The notes: generated by a model not told the origin, from the sequence alone. A DNA stretch of 64,000 nucleotides from Selenomonas sp. F0473 (GCF_000315545.1 NZ_JH992902.1:1407349-1471348), one strand, 5' to 3'; positions 15,053 to 26,544 are shown, counted from the first letter of the stretch. A program made the numbers and translations.

Positions 15053-17438
15053 TTAATACAACCTCCTTTTCATGGCTGTTTCTGCAATAAAATCCGTCTG
15101 CATTAAGACTGTATTCGACATTGATTTTTTCTGAATACCATAAGTGGTTCTGAATTCGATAATCCCGATATTCATTCACCAAGGCAGGTAACTGATTGCC
15201 TTCTGATGCCGCTCCGGTGGTAGTGATTCCTGCATCATCGATCTTTGCAATCGGCACATCGTAGTCAAATTTTTTCTTTACGACGGGTTTGGTCTCATCC
15301 GCGATCTGTTTCTGCAGGTCTTTGAGAGCCTTCTCTGCAGACTTCTTCGAGTCTCTGTTTTCTTTCTGTTCCAGCTGAATGGCTTCGACCTCTTTCTCAA
15401 TTGCAGAGAAATCCGCATCTTTTGCTTTTTTTGCCTGTTTCATTCGAATACGAGCATCCTTCAAATCTTTTTTTAAGATATCTGTATTGGAGCTACATTC
15501 GGCGATAGTGGTATTCAGGTCGTCGATTTCGGGTTGATGAAGTGCGGTTACTTCATCGAGCGCAGTTTTTTTACAACGAGCATATTCTTGCTCTTCCTCA
15601 TCTGTAAACTTGCGCATAAAGACGAGGGACGGCTTTACTGTTGCTCCTGCTGCGATGAACACATCTTGGGGGATCGAGCAAATGAGTATAAGTTTTGCAC
15701 GTCCTTCAAAGTATTCTCTGACTGTGGCAAGGTTTTTATTGTTAAGTACGCCTTCGGGGAGAACCATGCCCATCCTTCCACCTTTTTTGAGCAAACGAAG
15801 ACACCGCTCCATAAAAAGAACTTCCGTAAGGGTACTTGTGTTGCCAAGGTCGTAAAGCGAGAGTAGGGATGCACCGATGTGGTCATCAACCTGTTTAAGA
15901 GCTTCATCATAGGATTTCCCATATTTTTGTTTGTATTTTCTTTTCATCTCCTCATCAGTAAAGCGATCAGCCTCGGAAATGAGCTGATTACGGTCAACAT
16001 TCTGACCAAATGGCGGATTTGTCAGAATTACATCAAATCTTTCCTCGAATATACCGTTGACATTGAGCAGACCATCGTGATGATGTACGCCGCCGTGACC
16101 ATCACCATGCATAATCATGTTCATTTTGGATGTTCGTGCCATACGAGGATTTGCATCCGTTCCATAAATACAATTGCGGGAAAGCTGATACATTCGACTC
16201 TCCTTGATAGAAGTATCTAGTTCAGTATTCAGTGCAGTTTGCATCGCATCTATTTTATCGCTGATTTCTATCTGTTCTTCTTCCAGCTTGCTGTCAAAGT
16301 CATTTCCTTCAAGAGAAGCTCTCAGTTTTTCTTTCTGTAATCTGACATCAGCCTCTATTTTCTCACGCACATATTCAAATGCTTTGATGAGAAACCCCCC
16401 AGAGCCGCAAGTTGGATCGCAGATAACTTCCCCTTCCTGAGGATCGAGTATCTCCGTCATAAAATCCACAATTGTTCTCGGCGTAAAGAATTGTCCAAGT
16501 TCACCGCGAAAAGTTGTACCGAGAAATTGCTCAAAAGCGATGCCTTTTACATCATCCTGTGTATCAGACAAATTGTAATTTTCCAGCTTCTCCAAAATCT
16601 GCACAAAGCTGTTCTCTCTGATTTTAATTTCATCATTATCCTCGAACAGATGGTCTTCTTTAAATTCGATTTTTGTGGTGTCGAATAGGTTCTGCATATA
16701 AGCTTGGTCAATACCTCTCGCTTTTAACCCGGGACGCATATTTTTTTCGTAATTATCAGCTTGAGACAGATATTCCGCTTTGGTAAATACTTTTGTGCCT
16801 CTTTGCTGACGCTCATATCTGATTTTCATAAAAAGTAGTTTGCTGATTTCGTCAAATGCCGCCTCTGGTGATAATTTATCATTATTGCGGATGATGTTAT
16901 GGCAAGCCTGTAAAGTTTTTGTAAATTCCTCACGTGTGAATGTCTTTGTCTGATTCTTGATTTGCTCAATTTTCTTAGCGTCGTCGATGTCCTTAGCAGT
17001 AGGTATGGCTACAACTTCCTCCAGTTTTTGTGGAAGAAATGCCGGATCAACATTAAAGAACTTTGTTTCCTTCTCGTTTGTAGTAACAAAGAAATCAGCG
17101 TGTGCCCAAGCGGCATAGTTGAAGCCTTGATAGTAGTCCTCTACGCGGATTTTTACATTTTCAGCTTTGCATTCTATAACTATAAAAGCTGTTTTTTTAT
17201 CATCTTTATCTTTTTTGCTTTTCCATATTACAATATCTGCACGAGCCTTGCCTTGCCCACGCTGCGAATTATTGACTTTTAACTCTTGCGCCATCTGGTC
17301 TAAAGAGTACCCATAGTCATTCACCAGAGTACAGACATATCTCTGCCTAACCTTTTCCTCCGGTTTTGCAACAAGCCACTTATTTGCTAATGGGCAAAAT
17401 ACCTTGCCATCTTTTTCTTGATATTCAAGCTTTGCCAT
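15042..17438 (-). CDS. hsdM: N6-adenine methylase with N-terminal nuclease-like domain
   Basis: A 798-residue protein. Residues 1-130 resemble the HsdR N-terminal (HSDR_N-type) PD-(D/E)xK fold: Asp68 in RADIVIW, then Glu89-Cys90-Lys91 in VIECKAE. Residues about 165-300 are the HsdM N-terminal helical domain. The methylase core carries motif I DPTCGSGGF (341-349) and motif IV NPPFG (474-478). A long coiled coil follows (about 640-735). No HsdR translocase is encoded nearby, so one polypeptide may cut and methylate with HsdS supplying specificity, as in BcgI-like enzymes; alternatively the N-terminal domain has a non-cleaving role. AT-rich coding sequence. Confidence 0.82.
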   Translation of the reverse strand: MAKLEYQEKDGKVFCPLANKWLVAKPEEKVRQRYVCTLVNDYGYSLDQMAQELKVNNSQRGQGKARADIVIWKSKKDKDDKKTAFIVIECKAENVKIRVEDYYQGFNYAAWAHADFFVTTNEKETKFFNVDPAFLPQKLEEVVAIPTAKDIDDAKKIEQIKNQTKTFTREEFTKTLQACHNIIRNNDKLSPEAAFDEISKLLFMKIRYERQQRGTKVFTKAEYLSQADNYEKNMRPGLKARGIDQAYMQNLFDTTKIEFKEDHLFEDNDEIKIRENSFVQILEKLENYNLSDTQDDVKGIAFEQFLGTTFRGELGQFFTPRTIVDFMTEILDPQEGEVICDPTCGSGGFLIKAFEYVREKIEADVRLQKEKLRASLEGNDFDSKLEEEQIEISDKIDAMQTALNTELDTSIKESRMYQLSRNCIYGTDANPRMARTSKMNMIMHGDGHGGVHHHDGLLNVNGIFEERFDVILTNPPFGQNVDRNQLISEADRFTDEEMKRKYKQKYGKSYDEALKQVDDHIGASLLSLYDLGNTSTLTEVLFMERCLRLLKKGGRMGMVLPEGVLNNKNLATVREYFEGRAKLILICSIPQDVFIAAGATVKPSLVFMRKFTDEEEQEYARCKKTALDEVTALHQPEIDDLNTTIAECSSNTDILKKDLKDARIRMKQAKKAKDADFSAIEKEVEAIQLEQKENRDSKKSAEKALKDLQKQIADETKPVVKKKFDYDVPIAKIDDAGITTTGAASEGNQLPALVNEYRDYRIQNHLWYSEKINVEYSLNADGFYCRNSHEKEVVLNEQ

Positions 17439-18537
17439 TGTAATTCTCCTCCGTTTGCATTTTCTTTCCCGCCTTTAACATTCTCTTGCGATTGCGAAAT
17501 TCTCGCTGATTTTTGGCATTCCGTGCTTTCTGGCATTTTTCCTTGTCGCAGTATTCCTGCCGATTGTTCCTGCGAATGAAGAAGTCTCCGCAGTGGCGGC
17601 AGGTCATCATAACGCCCGTCAATCCTTCGTGAGAACCACCGTGGTGTTCCTCGATGGGATCTTCTGACATCATGTGGGCAAGGGTGAGCCAAGCAATCTC
17701 AAAGACCGAATCCACATCTACGGCAAAGGTCATACGTCCTGTTTTCGGACTGAGTTTGAGCTGCAGACGGAAATCCGGGACACTTTCCATGAGCAAATCC
17801 CGTAGCCGCTCGTAGTCATCGAAAGGCTCCACAGCATAATCGCCATCGGCGGTCTGCTTGGCAGGGTGCGCCTCCATATACGTGCGCTCGAGTTGCATTT
17901 CCTTGAGCAAGTTGTCCTTGGCGGCGCTCACGTCAATATTTTTTACATTCCTCATGTTATGTTTGTACCGCTCCAAGTACGGCAGCCCCGGGAAGCGTTT
18001 CTCTTCATCGTACATATCGTAGGTTTCATCGGAATCTCCCTCGCAAATCCGCATGAGAGCCGTGTAGAAACGGGCAGTATCATAGAGCTTCCCGAGTTCT
18101 TCCATAAAGGCATGAAGGGAGAAGGTGGCATCACGGCCAGCAAGCTCCGCTGTCATGTCGCAAAGGTCGAATTGCTCATCCGTCAATTCGCCGTAGACTT
18201 CATCTATATGATAAGGGTGCATCACATCCTTGCACCAGTCCAAAATCAAATCCGTGAATGGCTTCTCTTTTGGGAGGTCATTTATTTTTTTTGCCAGATT
18301 GCACAAGCTGGAAAGTATGTATCCTCCCGAAATGCAATCCTTCTGCGTTATATCCGGGGGATGATGAGCGTCGCATACGGGTATGGCAGCCCAAGTACCG
18401 TCCTTCAAATAATCAATCTCATAATCGGCAAAGCGGAAGCTGTGGTAGACAAGCTGTCCCACGCCGCCGACTTCCCCAAAACCGAGCATATCCGTCTGCC
18501 TGTTGGCTCTCATGTTGTTTCGTCTATATCCCATCAT
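17425..18537 (-). CDS. Hypothetical protein with C-terminal zinc finger
   Basis: A 370-residue soluble protein. The C-terminus has a Cys-rich motif, TCRHCGDFFIRRNN followed by YCDKEKC and a basic tail (KNQREFRNRKR), resembling zinc fingers found at the end of mobile-element proteins of the DUF6076/CGNR type. The rest is acidic and helical. It overlaps the methylase gene by 14 bases, suggesting one operon, and may help regulate it or bind DNA. The start at 18537 has only a weak ribosome site, so the true start could differ. Confidence 0.6.
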   Translation of the reverse strand: MMGYRRNNMRANRQTDMLGFGEVGGVGQLVYHSFRFADYEIDYLKDGTWAAIPVCDAHHPPDITQKDCISGGYILSSLCNLAKKINDLPKEKPFTDLILDWCKDVMHPYHIDEVYGELTDEQFDLCDMTAELAGRDATFSLHAFMEELGKLYDTARFYTALMRICEGDSDETYDMYDEEKRFPGLPYLERYKHNMRNVKNIDVSAAKDNLLKEMQLERTYMEAHPAKQTADGDYAVEPFDDYERLRDLLMESVPDFRLQLKLSPKTGRMTFAVDVDSVFEIAWLTLAHMMSEDPIEEHHGGSHEGLTGVMMTCRHCGDFFIRRNNRQEYCDKEKCQKARNAKNQREFRNRKRMLKAGKKMQTEENYNGKA

Positions 18538-18597
18538 TATCACACCAATCGTTTGATAGTAAGCGTTAGAGTAAGTATAAGCGTGAGTGTGAATATG

Positions 18598-18626
18598 TTG
18601 ATTACGGTTATAGTTTATAGTAGAAT
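18598..18626 (+). promoter_or_regulatory. Promoter for the excisionase-primase operon
   Basis: TTGATT, a 17-base spacer and TAGAAT, reading rightwards out of the region divergent to the zinc-finger gene. A 15-base A/T palindrome (GAAAAAAATTTTTTC) follows at about 18648. Confidence 0.55.
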
Positions 18627-18764
18627 AGAAACAAATACAAGGGGGTGTGAAAAAAATTTTTTCAAGAAAATAAAACACGTTCCCAATCGTCAGCGGATGT
18701 CAGCCGGAAACGGCGGTTTCCCGCATCAAGGGAGGAGTCTTTCTGTTTTGAGAGGAGATGCACC

Positions 18765-18920
18765 GTGAAGGACAGAAAACGACAACGGGAGAATCGGCGA
18801 AGGAAGCATCGAGAGGAGGGGCTTGAGAGGAAAAACATCTTCGGCGTCAAGGACATGACCGCCTACAATGCCGTCCAACGAATACGGATTGGAGGAAGGG
18901 CAACGCTCAAGCTGGCATAA
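18765..18920 (+). CDS. Small basic protein of the mobile element
   Basis: A 51-residue very basic protein starting with GTG, eight bases after GAGGAG. It reads VKDRKRQREN... and ends in a short FGVKDMTAYNAVQRI motif. Small proteins with an FGVKDxTxYxAV core are common just upstream of the excisionase or primase of Firmicutes integrative elements; the role is unknown. It is followed by a hairpin terminator/attenuator at 18942-18967. Confidence 0.6.
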   Translation: MKDRKRQRENRRRKHREEGLERKNIFGVKDMTAYNAVQRIRIGGRATLKLA

Positions 18921-18941
18921 CAGAATAGGACGCATACGCGC

Positions 18942-18967
18942 CGCTCGAATGTTCGAGTGGTTTTTGT
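18942..18967 (+). terminator. Hairpin terminator or attenuator
   Basis: The stem CGCTCGAA/TTCGAGTG with a two-base loop, then GTTTTTG, sits between the small basic protein and the excisionase-like gene. Confidence 0.65.
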
Positions 18968-18996
18968 TTGCCCATTTTTAAGGGAGGTAGGTGTAT

Positions 18997-19176
18997 ATGG
19001 AGAAAACGACCATGAGCGTGCGGGAATTGGCGGAGCGGATGGGCATCAGTCTGCCGATGGCATACGACCTGACTCGCCGTGCAGACTTTCCGAGCATCCG
19101 GGTGGGAGCGAGAATCCTCATTCCCGTCGAGGCGTTCCATACGTGGCTTGCCAAGGAAGCAAGCCACAAAGCGTAA
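18997..19176 (+). CDS. Excisionase-like helix-turn-helix protein
   Basis: A 59-residue MerR/Xis-type DNA-binding protein: MSVRELAERMGISLPMAYDL is the helix-turn-helix, and FPSIRVGARILIPVEAFHTWL is the usual wing. It probably directs excision with the serine recombinase or regulates the element. The ATG at 18997 is nine bases after GGGAGG; a GTG at 18991 is too close to that site. Confidence 0.75.
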   Translation: MEKTTMSVRELAERMGISLPMAYDLTRRADFPSIRVGARILIPVEAFHTWLAKEASHKA

Positions 19177-19208
19177 TGTATGACTGATTTTGCAAAGGAG
19201 GTGATATT

Positions 19209-21503
19209 TTGCAGGAGCTGAAAGCACAGAAGATATGGGTGTGTTGGCGATACACCATGGTCAAAGGGTGCAGGACGAAAAAGCCGTTCTCGGCTTATGG
19301 AACGGCAACGGGAACGGATGCACCGCATCGACATTCTTGGGTGACGTATGATGAGGCTCTGACGGCCTCCAAGGAGAAGCACTTTGACGGCATAGGATTC
19401 ATTATTCCCGAAGGATATGTATTCCTCGACATTGACCACAGAGGTTTGGATGATCCTCTGGTACAGACCATGCTCCAAAGGTTCGATACCTACGCCGAGC
19501 ATTCTGTCAGTGGCGAGGGCATACACTTCTACGGAAAATGCGACCGGGAGAAGATCCCCTCCTATATTGACGGCAAAGGTCAGCGAAAACTCGACAAGAC
19601 ATACTACACGAAGCATCCCAAAACCAAAATCGAACTGTATGTCGGTGGTATGACCAATCGCTTCGCCGTCTTTACGGGGAACGTCATAAGCGACAAGCCG
19701 CTCAAAGACTGTACGGCAGCCGTTCTTACCACGTTGGATAAGGATATGCGCCGCTCCAAGAAGCAGAAGTACAGTGCCAAGCGGGATGGGGACAGGAATA
19801 TCTACAACACCATCTCCAAGCTACGGGAGCAGAAGAACGGCGAGAAGTTCGCCGCGCTCTTTGACCGTGGGGACATCACGGGCTACGGCTCTCCATCGGA
19901 GGCAGATGCCGCCCTCTGTTCCTTGATTGCCTTTCGTACCGGCGCGGATGCCGAGATGATCGATGCCATTTTCCGTCAATCCGCGCTCTATCGTGAGAAG
20001 TGGGAACGGGAGGATTATCGGGAGGCGACCATCGCGGTCGGGATTGAAGCCTGTCAAGGCGTGTTCCATCGCTCTAAGATGGAGCATCCCTATTTTATCC
20101 GCTTTCATGAGAAGACGGGCGCACCGTATGTGGAGCCTTCCATGCTTGCCAAGTATGTGCGGGAACATTTGGATTACATCCTCGTTCGGAACAGCGGGAA
20201 GCAGGGAATGATCAAGTACGTATACGAGCGGGGCGCTTACCGCATCTATGCCGACGACATGATGAAGGGCGTCATCAAGAAATTCATCGCCGATTATGAC
20301 GAGGAACTGGTGCGCATCAAGCCGATCAACGAGGCATTTCAGCTTCTAGCGACCGACCTCGACTATGTGCCGCAGGAAAAGCTCGACGCCGACGAGCGTC
20401 TTATCAACTTTCGGAACGGCTTGCTCTATGTGTCCGCTGCGGAAGCCGTGCTCCATCCGCACTCTCCCAAGGCGATGTCTACCATTCAAATTCCCTGCAA
20501 CTGGACGGGGAAGGAAACGCCGACGCCTGTATTTGACCGCTATATGCATATACTGACGGGCGGTGATGCAGCCATTCGGCAGCTCCTCCTTGAATTTATG
20601 GGAGCGTGTATCTCCAATGTGAAGGGATGGCGCATGAAAAAAGCACTTTTCCTCGTGGGGGAGGGAGATACGGGAAAGTCACAGTTAAAGAGCCTCGTGG
20701 AGCGGCTGTTGGGCACAGGAAACTACATCGGAATTGACCTCGCGGAGATTGAGGCGCGATTCGGAACGGGAACACTCTACGGCACACGTCTTGCGGGAAG
20801 TTCCGATATGAGCTTCCTTACCGTTGCGGAATTGAAGACCTTCAAGAAAATCACAGGTGGGGACAGCCTTTTTGCCGAGTTCAAAGGACAGCAGGGATTT
20901 GAGTTCACTTACGGCGGTCTCCTCTGGTTCTGTATGAACCGTCTGCCGAAATTCGGCGGGGATGATGGGAAGTGGGTGTATAACCGCATCATGGCAGTGA
21001 ACTGCCCCAATCCAATTCCAAAGGATGCGCAGGACAAGCTGCTTCTCGAGAAGATGTATGCCGAGCGGGAGGGCATTGTCTACAAGGCTGTGCTTGCCTT
21101 GCAGACGGTCATCGCCAACGGCTATCGGTTCTCCGAGCCGGAATCTATTCATGTGATTCGTGAGACTTACCGCAGAGAGAACAATACCGTTATTTGCTTC
21201 TTCGAGGAATGCATGGAGGAACGAGAGGAGTCGAAATACACCGATGGCGCTACTACGGGGAGAATCTACAATGTGTACAAGGCTTGGTGTCAGGACAACA
21301 ACCATGGCTTCTCCAAGACGGCGAAGGAGTTCCGTGACGAACTTGCGGCTCACGTGGGCAGCACCTTCAAGGACATCTCGCTCCACACGCGCACAGGCAC
21401 ATATTACAGGAAGTTCACGCTCACGCAGGAAGTGATGATGCACTACCGAAAAACCTTTGATTTCTATGCGGCAGGCGACTTTTTGGAGGACTTTCTCGCC
21501 TGA
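19209..21503 (+). CDS. P4/D5-type primase-helicase
   Basis: A 764-residue replication protein. The N-terminal part (about 1-170) resembles the primase-polymerase-like domain of phage/plasmid primases (FIIPEGYVFLDIDHRG, a likely metal-binding DxD; GEGIHFYGK). A helical linker and D5_N-type region follow. The C-terminal superfamily 3 helicase has Walker A GEGDTGKS near residue 485. It should prime and unwind the element's own origin. The start is TTG at 19209, placed after a near-perfect AAAGGAGGTGAT. Confidence 0.88.
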   Translation: MQELKAQKIWVCWRYTMVKGCRTKKPFSAYGTATGTDAPHRHSWVTYDEALTASKEKHFDGIGFIIPEGYVFLDIDHRGLDDPLVQTMLQRFDTYAEHSVSGEGIHFYGKCDREKIPSYIDGKGQRKLDKTYYTKHPKTKIELYVGGMTNRFAVFTGNVISDKPLKDCTAAVLTTLDKDMRRSKKQKYSAKRDGDRNIYNTISKLREQKNGEKFAALFDRGDITGYGSPSEADAALCSLIAFRTGADAEMIDAIFRQSALYREKWEREDYREATIAVGIEACQGVFHRSKMEHPYFIRFHEKTGAPYVEPSMLAKYVREHLDYILVRNSGKQGMIKYVYERGAYRIYADDMMKGVIKKFIADYDEELVRIKPINEAFQLLATDLDYVPQEKLDADERLINFRNGLLYVSAAEAVLHPHSPKAMSTIQIPCNWTGKETPTPVFDRYMHILTGGDAAIRQLLLEFMGACISNVKGWRMKKALFLVGEGDTGKSQLKSLVERLLGTGNYIGIDLAEIEARFGTGTLYGTRLAGSSDMSFLTVAELKTFKKITGGDSLFAEFKGQQGFEFTYGGLLWFCMNRLPKFGGDDGKWVYNRIMAVNCPNPIPKDAQDKLLLEKMYAEREGIVYKAVLALQTVIANGYRFSEPESIHVIRETYRRENNTVICFFEECMEEREESKYTDGATTGRIYNVYKAWCQDNNHGFSKTAKEFRDELAAHVGSTFKDISLHTRTGTYYRKFTLTQEVMMHYRKTFDFYAAGDFLEDFLA

Positions 21504-21562
21504 ACGTGACAGTTCTATGACTGCCCGTGAATGCAGGAATTGCGCTGTTTTGCCTATGCTCC

Positions 21563-21600
21563 GTGATTCCTCTGTGACGGTCTGAAACCGTAGGAATCAC
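21563..21600. repeat. Perfect imperfect-loop hairpin, possible origin element
   Basis: Outer arms GTGATTCC/GGAATCAC and inner arms ACGGT/ACCGT form one long hairpin right after the primase gene. No T run follows, so it is not a normal terminator. Confidence 0.5.
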
Positions 21601-21690
21601 ACGAGGAAGCCAATCATCTCAAGGGATTAAGTCAACCTGTGAACGGTGTGACAGTTTTTCAAACTTCTTGGGGGGATTTGAAAAAGTTAG

Positions 21691-21733
21691 GAAGATATAG
21701 ATATGAAGTATAAAGATATGAAAGATATGAAAA
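21691..21733. repeat. AT-rich AGATATGA direct repeats
   Basis: Three or four spaced copies of (A)AGATATGA in an AT-rich stretch downstream of the primase. Together with the hairpin at 21563-21600 this is a candidate replication origin of the element. Confidence 0.45.
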
Positions 21734-21924
21734 GAACGGGGGAGGTTCTGTCACGGATGTCATGAAAATCTGTAAAGCCCTGCGGGATAAGCCGTTGCGC
21801 GTGTTTTTCATTGTCACGCGGCAAGCACGGGAAGAATCACGCCATCACAACAAATCACCGACTGCTGTCATGCCGGAGAAAACCTGCATTTTCGCTAGTG
21901 AAAATCTTAAGGGAGGCTGTATAT

Positions 21925-22296
21925 ATGTCAAAACGAGACCGTATGCTTCGGGACTTGTGCAAGTCCTTGGGCAAGCATTACATCATCGTTACCATCGATC
22001 TTGAACGTGTCATTTACCGCGATTTCGGCAACGGATTCCATGTGGAAATCAGCGGCGTGCATACGAGCAAGGAAAACAAGAGGGCAACGCTCTATCTGTG
22101 GCACGGAAACAGTGCGCCGGCTTGCCTCATTGTGAAGACCGTTTCCGATGTTCCTCGCGGAAGCATCGGGGATGTAGCAGAGGAACTTCTCCGCTATTCC
22201 GAGGAGCTGATTCGCTCCGGGAAGGGGGACAGAGACACGCTCTTTCAAATGCTTCATCCGGAAATGTGTGGCAGGAACGCCACAGCAAGATCATAA
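21925..22296 (+). CDS. Hypothetical element protein
   Basis: A 123-residue soluble protein starting MSKRDRMLRDLCKSLG after AAGGGAGG. I do not recognise the family. The body looks like a compact alpha/beta domain (YIIVTIDLERVIYRDFG, ATLYLWHG) with a helical C-terminus. It lies between primase and capsid genes in the same direction. Confidence 0.6.
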   Translation: MSKRDRMLRDLCKSLGKHYIIVTIDLERVIYRDFGNGFHVEISGVHTSKENKRATLYLWHGNSAPACLIVKTVSDVPRGSIGDVAEELLRYSEELIRSGKGDRDTLFQMLHPEMCGRNATARS

Positions 22297-22373
22297 GTCG
22301 AATGTCAACGCGACAGATGAGAAGCGTCTGCCGCTGTATTGCTGCCTTGCTTGCAGCAGGAAGGAGGAACTGT

Positions 22374-22706
22374 ATGTTCCATCACGCTCAAAACTATCCC
22401 CTTATCCCTACCGTCAAGAACGGCACGCGCCTTCATCCGCAGAACAATCTTTGCTCGGAGGAGCACACACGCAACATCTACGATCTCTATATGACGCGTG
22501 AATTGGTGCGCAACGAGTATAACGAGGTGCGCGGCTTCTATCGTCTTCATGCCAAGAATCCCCACACACTGGATATGGCATTGGTTTATGACATTGAATG
22601 CCCCAAGTGCGGCAATCTCTTGAAGCAAGTGGGACATTGTCTGAACGATCATGAACTGGGGCTGTATGCCTGCCGGGTATGCGATAAGAAAAAGGGAGGA
22701 TTTTGA
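22374..22706 (+). CDS. Hypothetical protein with zinc ribbon
   Basis: A 110-residue protein beginning MFHHAQNYPLIPTVKNG after AAGGAGG. The C-terminus has two CxxC pairs (CPKCGNLL and CRVCDKK) that should bind zinc. Its last four bases overlap the open frame of the capsid gene, and it is probably made together with it. Function unknown. Confidence 0.65.
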   Translation: MFHHAQNYPLIPTVKNGTRLHPQNNLCSEEHTRNIYDLYMTRELVRNEYNEVRGFYRLHAKNPHTLDMALVYDIECPKCGNLLKQVGHCLNDHELGLYACRVCDKKKGGF

Positions 22707-22708
22707 TT

Positions 22709-23638
22709 ATGTCTGCAAATTTCAATATCATCGGTACGTCCGACTACCGTAAAAACTTCTGGAACGCCATGCGCCAAGAGCCGTACAACTGCATGGTTCT
22801 CAATCATGCGGAGGGGAAACCTGTATCGGCGTATACGCTTCCCGCCGAAGACGCTTCCTCTATGGACGATTTCATCAAGCAGGAGAGCATTTCGCGGAAC
22901 CTCTGCACCACGGTGAAGTTCTACGGTGGGGCAAGCCGCATCTTTGCCCATGACTGCGCCGATTTTGCTAACTGGGTACCGGAAGGAAGTGTCATCCCGC
23001 TCTATGACGGCTTGAATGACTTTACCAGATACCCGGTGGACTCCCATAAACTTGCCGTGTTCGTCAAATTGACCGAGGAATTCGTGCATGATGCCGCCTT
23101 CGATATGGAGGAGCATCTTACCCGTCGCTTTGCCAAGAACTTTGCCAAAGCCGAGGACGATGCTTTTCTGAACGGTGACGGGGCAAATAAGCCCACAGGA
23201 CTTCTCCATGCCGAAAAAGGAGCGGAAGTCGGTGCGACTGCCAAGAAGCTGTCCTTCGATGACCTTATCAAGCTGTATGCATCGGTGAAACCGGAGTACC
23301 GCAGCAAAGGCACATGGCTGATGAATGATGATACGGCTCTTTTTCTTCGCACGATGAAGGATGATAGCGGAGCCTATCTCTGGAACAGCGATAAGGACAC
23401 CATTCTCGGCAAGCCTGTGGTTATTGGTGAGGGGATGCCAAACGCCGAGAGCGGGAAATTTCCTGTGCTTTTCGGAGATTTCAGCTACTACTGGATGATT
23501 CATCGCTCTCCCGTTCGTGTGCGCTCCCTCAAGGAGAAATTTGCGCTTCACGGACAAGTCGGTTATCTCGCCATGGAATTCGTGGACGGCAGACTCATGC
23601 GCAGGGAGGCTGTCAAGGCACTCAAGATAACTGCATAA
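22709..23638 (+). CDS. HK97-fold phage major capsid protein
   Basis: A 309-residue protein of the HK97 gp5 family. Typical elements are the long N-terminal part, the EFVHDAAFDMEEHLTRRFAKNFAKAEDDAFLNGDG spine-helix region (residues about 130-160, named only to locate it), the NKPTGLL motif and the C-terminal GDFSYYWMIHRSPV strand. The start ATG follows GGGAGGATTTTGATT. It lacks the N-terminal scaffold domain and no protease, portal, terminase or tail gene is nearby. It could form shells for a satellite-like element, or be a relic. Confidence 0.85.
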   Translation: MSANFNIIGTSDYRKNFWNAMRQEPYNCMVLNHAEGKPVSAYTLPAEDASSMDDFIKQESISRNLCTTVKFYGGASRIFAHDCADFANWVPEGSVIPLYDGLNDFTRYPVDSHKLAVFVKLTEEFVHDAAFDMEEHLTRRFAKNFAKAEDDAFLNGDGANKPTGLLHAEKGAEVGATAKKLSFDDLIKLYASVKPEYRSKGTWLMNDDTALFLRTMKDDSGAYLWNSDKDTILGKPVVIGEGMPNAESGKFPVLFGDFSYYWMIHRSPVRVRSLKEKFALHGQVGYLAMEFVDGRLMRREAVKALKITA

Positions 23639-23937
23639 AGGTGTTATGGGTACGGCGGAGTGATTTGCTCCGCTGTATCTGTTTTCGGCAGGGAGGAAGG
23701 ATAGAGCTTTGATTTTTATGGGACAGCATTGTGCCGGATCGCCTCCCAATAGCCGCTATTTATCTCTATGACGGGTTAATCCCTCGTTTGAATTGTCGTT
23801 TTTGTGCGCGTGACCCAGCGCCGGTCACCACGCCAAAAGATTGTAGAGATTTGACCGCCCCCTGGGGGCGTCGTCAGAGGACGTAGCGAAACGTGACACC
23901 CTTGATGCTATCACAAATAAGGAAGGGAGGGGAAGCA
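23639..23937 (+). other. Intergenic region upstream of the recombinase
   Basis: About 300 bases with no convincing gene. It contains an inverted repeat GTGACC/GGTCAC (near 23811-23830), a palindrome GCCCCCTGGGGGC (near 23860) and a further GTGAC (near 23891). Serine integrases often have their attachment site next to their gene, so one of these could be a recombination site. Confidence 0.4.
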
Positions 23938-25881
<1,944 letters not shown>

Positions 25882-26043
25882 GCGAAAGCGGTATCCATAA
25901 GGGAAGTTATCTAACGTATAATTTGTAAAACGATAGGTCTGCCAACAGGATATATTTTTATCATATGTTGCAGGAATATTTTGGAAAGAATAGAATACTA
26001 ATATAATACTAATGATGAAAACATAATCAAGAAGGAAGTTATT

Positions 26044-26544
26044 ATGAAAAAACATATCAGTACACTGTTTGTTTTCATTGGTTTTTGGCTCTTAACATCT
26101 ACGACATACGCCGCTAATTGGGAAAAAATAGATTCGACACGTAAAGCAGATTGGTTTTTCGATACCGACAGTATCCGCTACGAATTAAAGCATGATGATC
26201 TAACAAATCAAGATGTGCCAGACACTACAAAAATCACTTATTGGGAGAAAGCTGTTATTCCAGACAAGGTGTTAGAGGATGCGAAAAAGAATGCTTATAA
26301 AACACACAAAATATTAGCAACAAAATACAGGCTGCGGATTATAACACTTTCTCTACCTCATAGGACATTCACCGTTCATGAGTCAATACAATATACGCCT
26401 TACTGGATCATTCTTTTTCATGATACAAAAGAGTCATCAGAAAGAATAGTACCTGGAACCAGGGGAGAGAAAATATATAACGTGATTCGAGAATATGCCC
26501 GCACGCATTATGACCAACTCGTGAAGAATGCTTACGGGAATTAA
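26044..26544 (+). CDS. Secreted hypothetical protein
   Basis: A 166-residue protein with a clear signal peptide (KK, then a hydrophobic stretch to about residue 22, cleavage after TYA). The mature part starts NWEKIDSTRKADWFFDTDSIRY, a pattern seen in small exported proteins of Negativicutes that carry a 'W..iD....yyiD..SI' core. It should reside in the periplasm. Function unknown. A TATAAT lies about 40 bases upstream. Confidence 0.65.
   Translation: MKKHISTLFVFIGFWLLTSTTYAANWEKIDSTRKADWFFDTDSIRYELKHDDLTNQDVPDTTKITYWEKAVIPDKVLEDAKKNAYKTHKILATKYRLRIITLSLPHRTFTVHESIQYTPYWIILFHDTKESSERIVPGTRGEKIYNVIREYARTHYDQLVKNAYGN

Noticed and set aside
18697..18768. A 23-codon frame (MSAGNGGFPHQG...) overlapping the start of the 51-residue protein
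   Set aside because: No ribosome site; the overlap with the GTG start is probably coincidental.
21504..21770. CRISPR-like short repeats
   Set aside because: Repeat units are under 12 bases, unevenly spaced, and no cas genes exist in the window.
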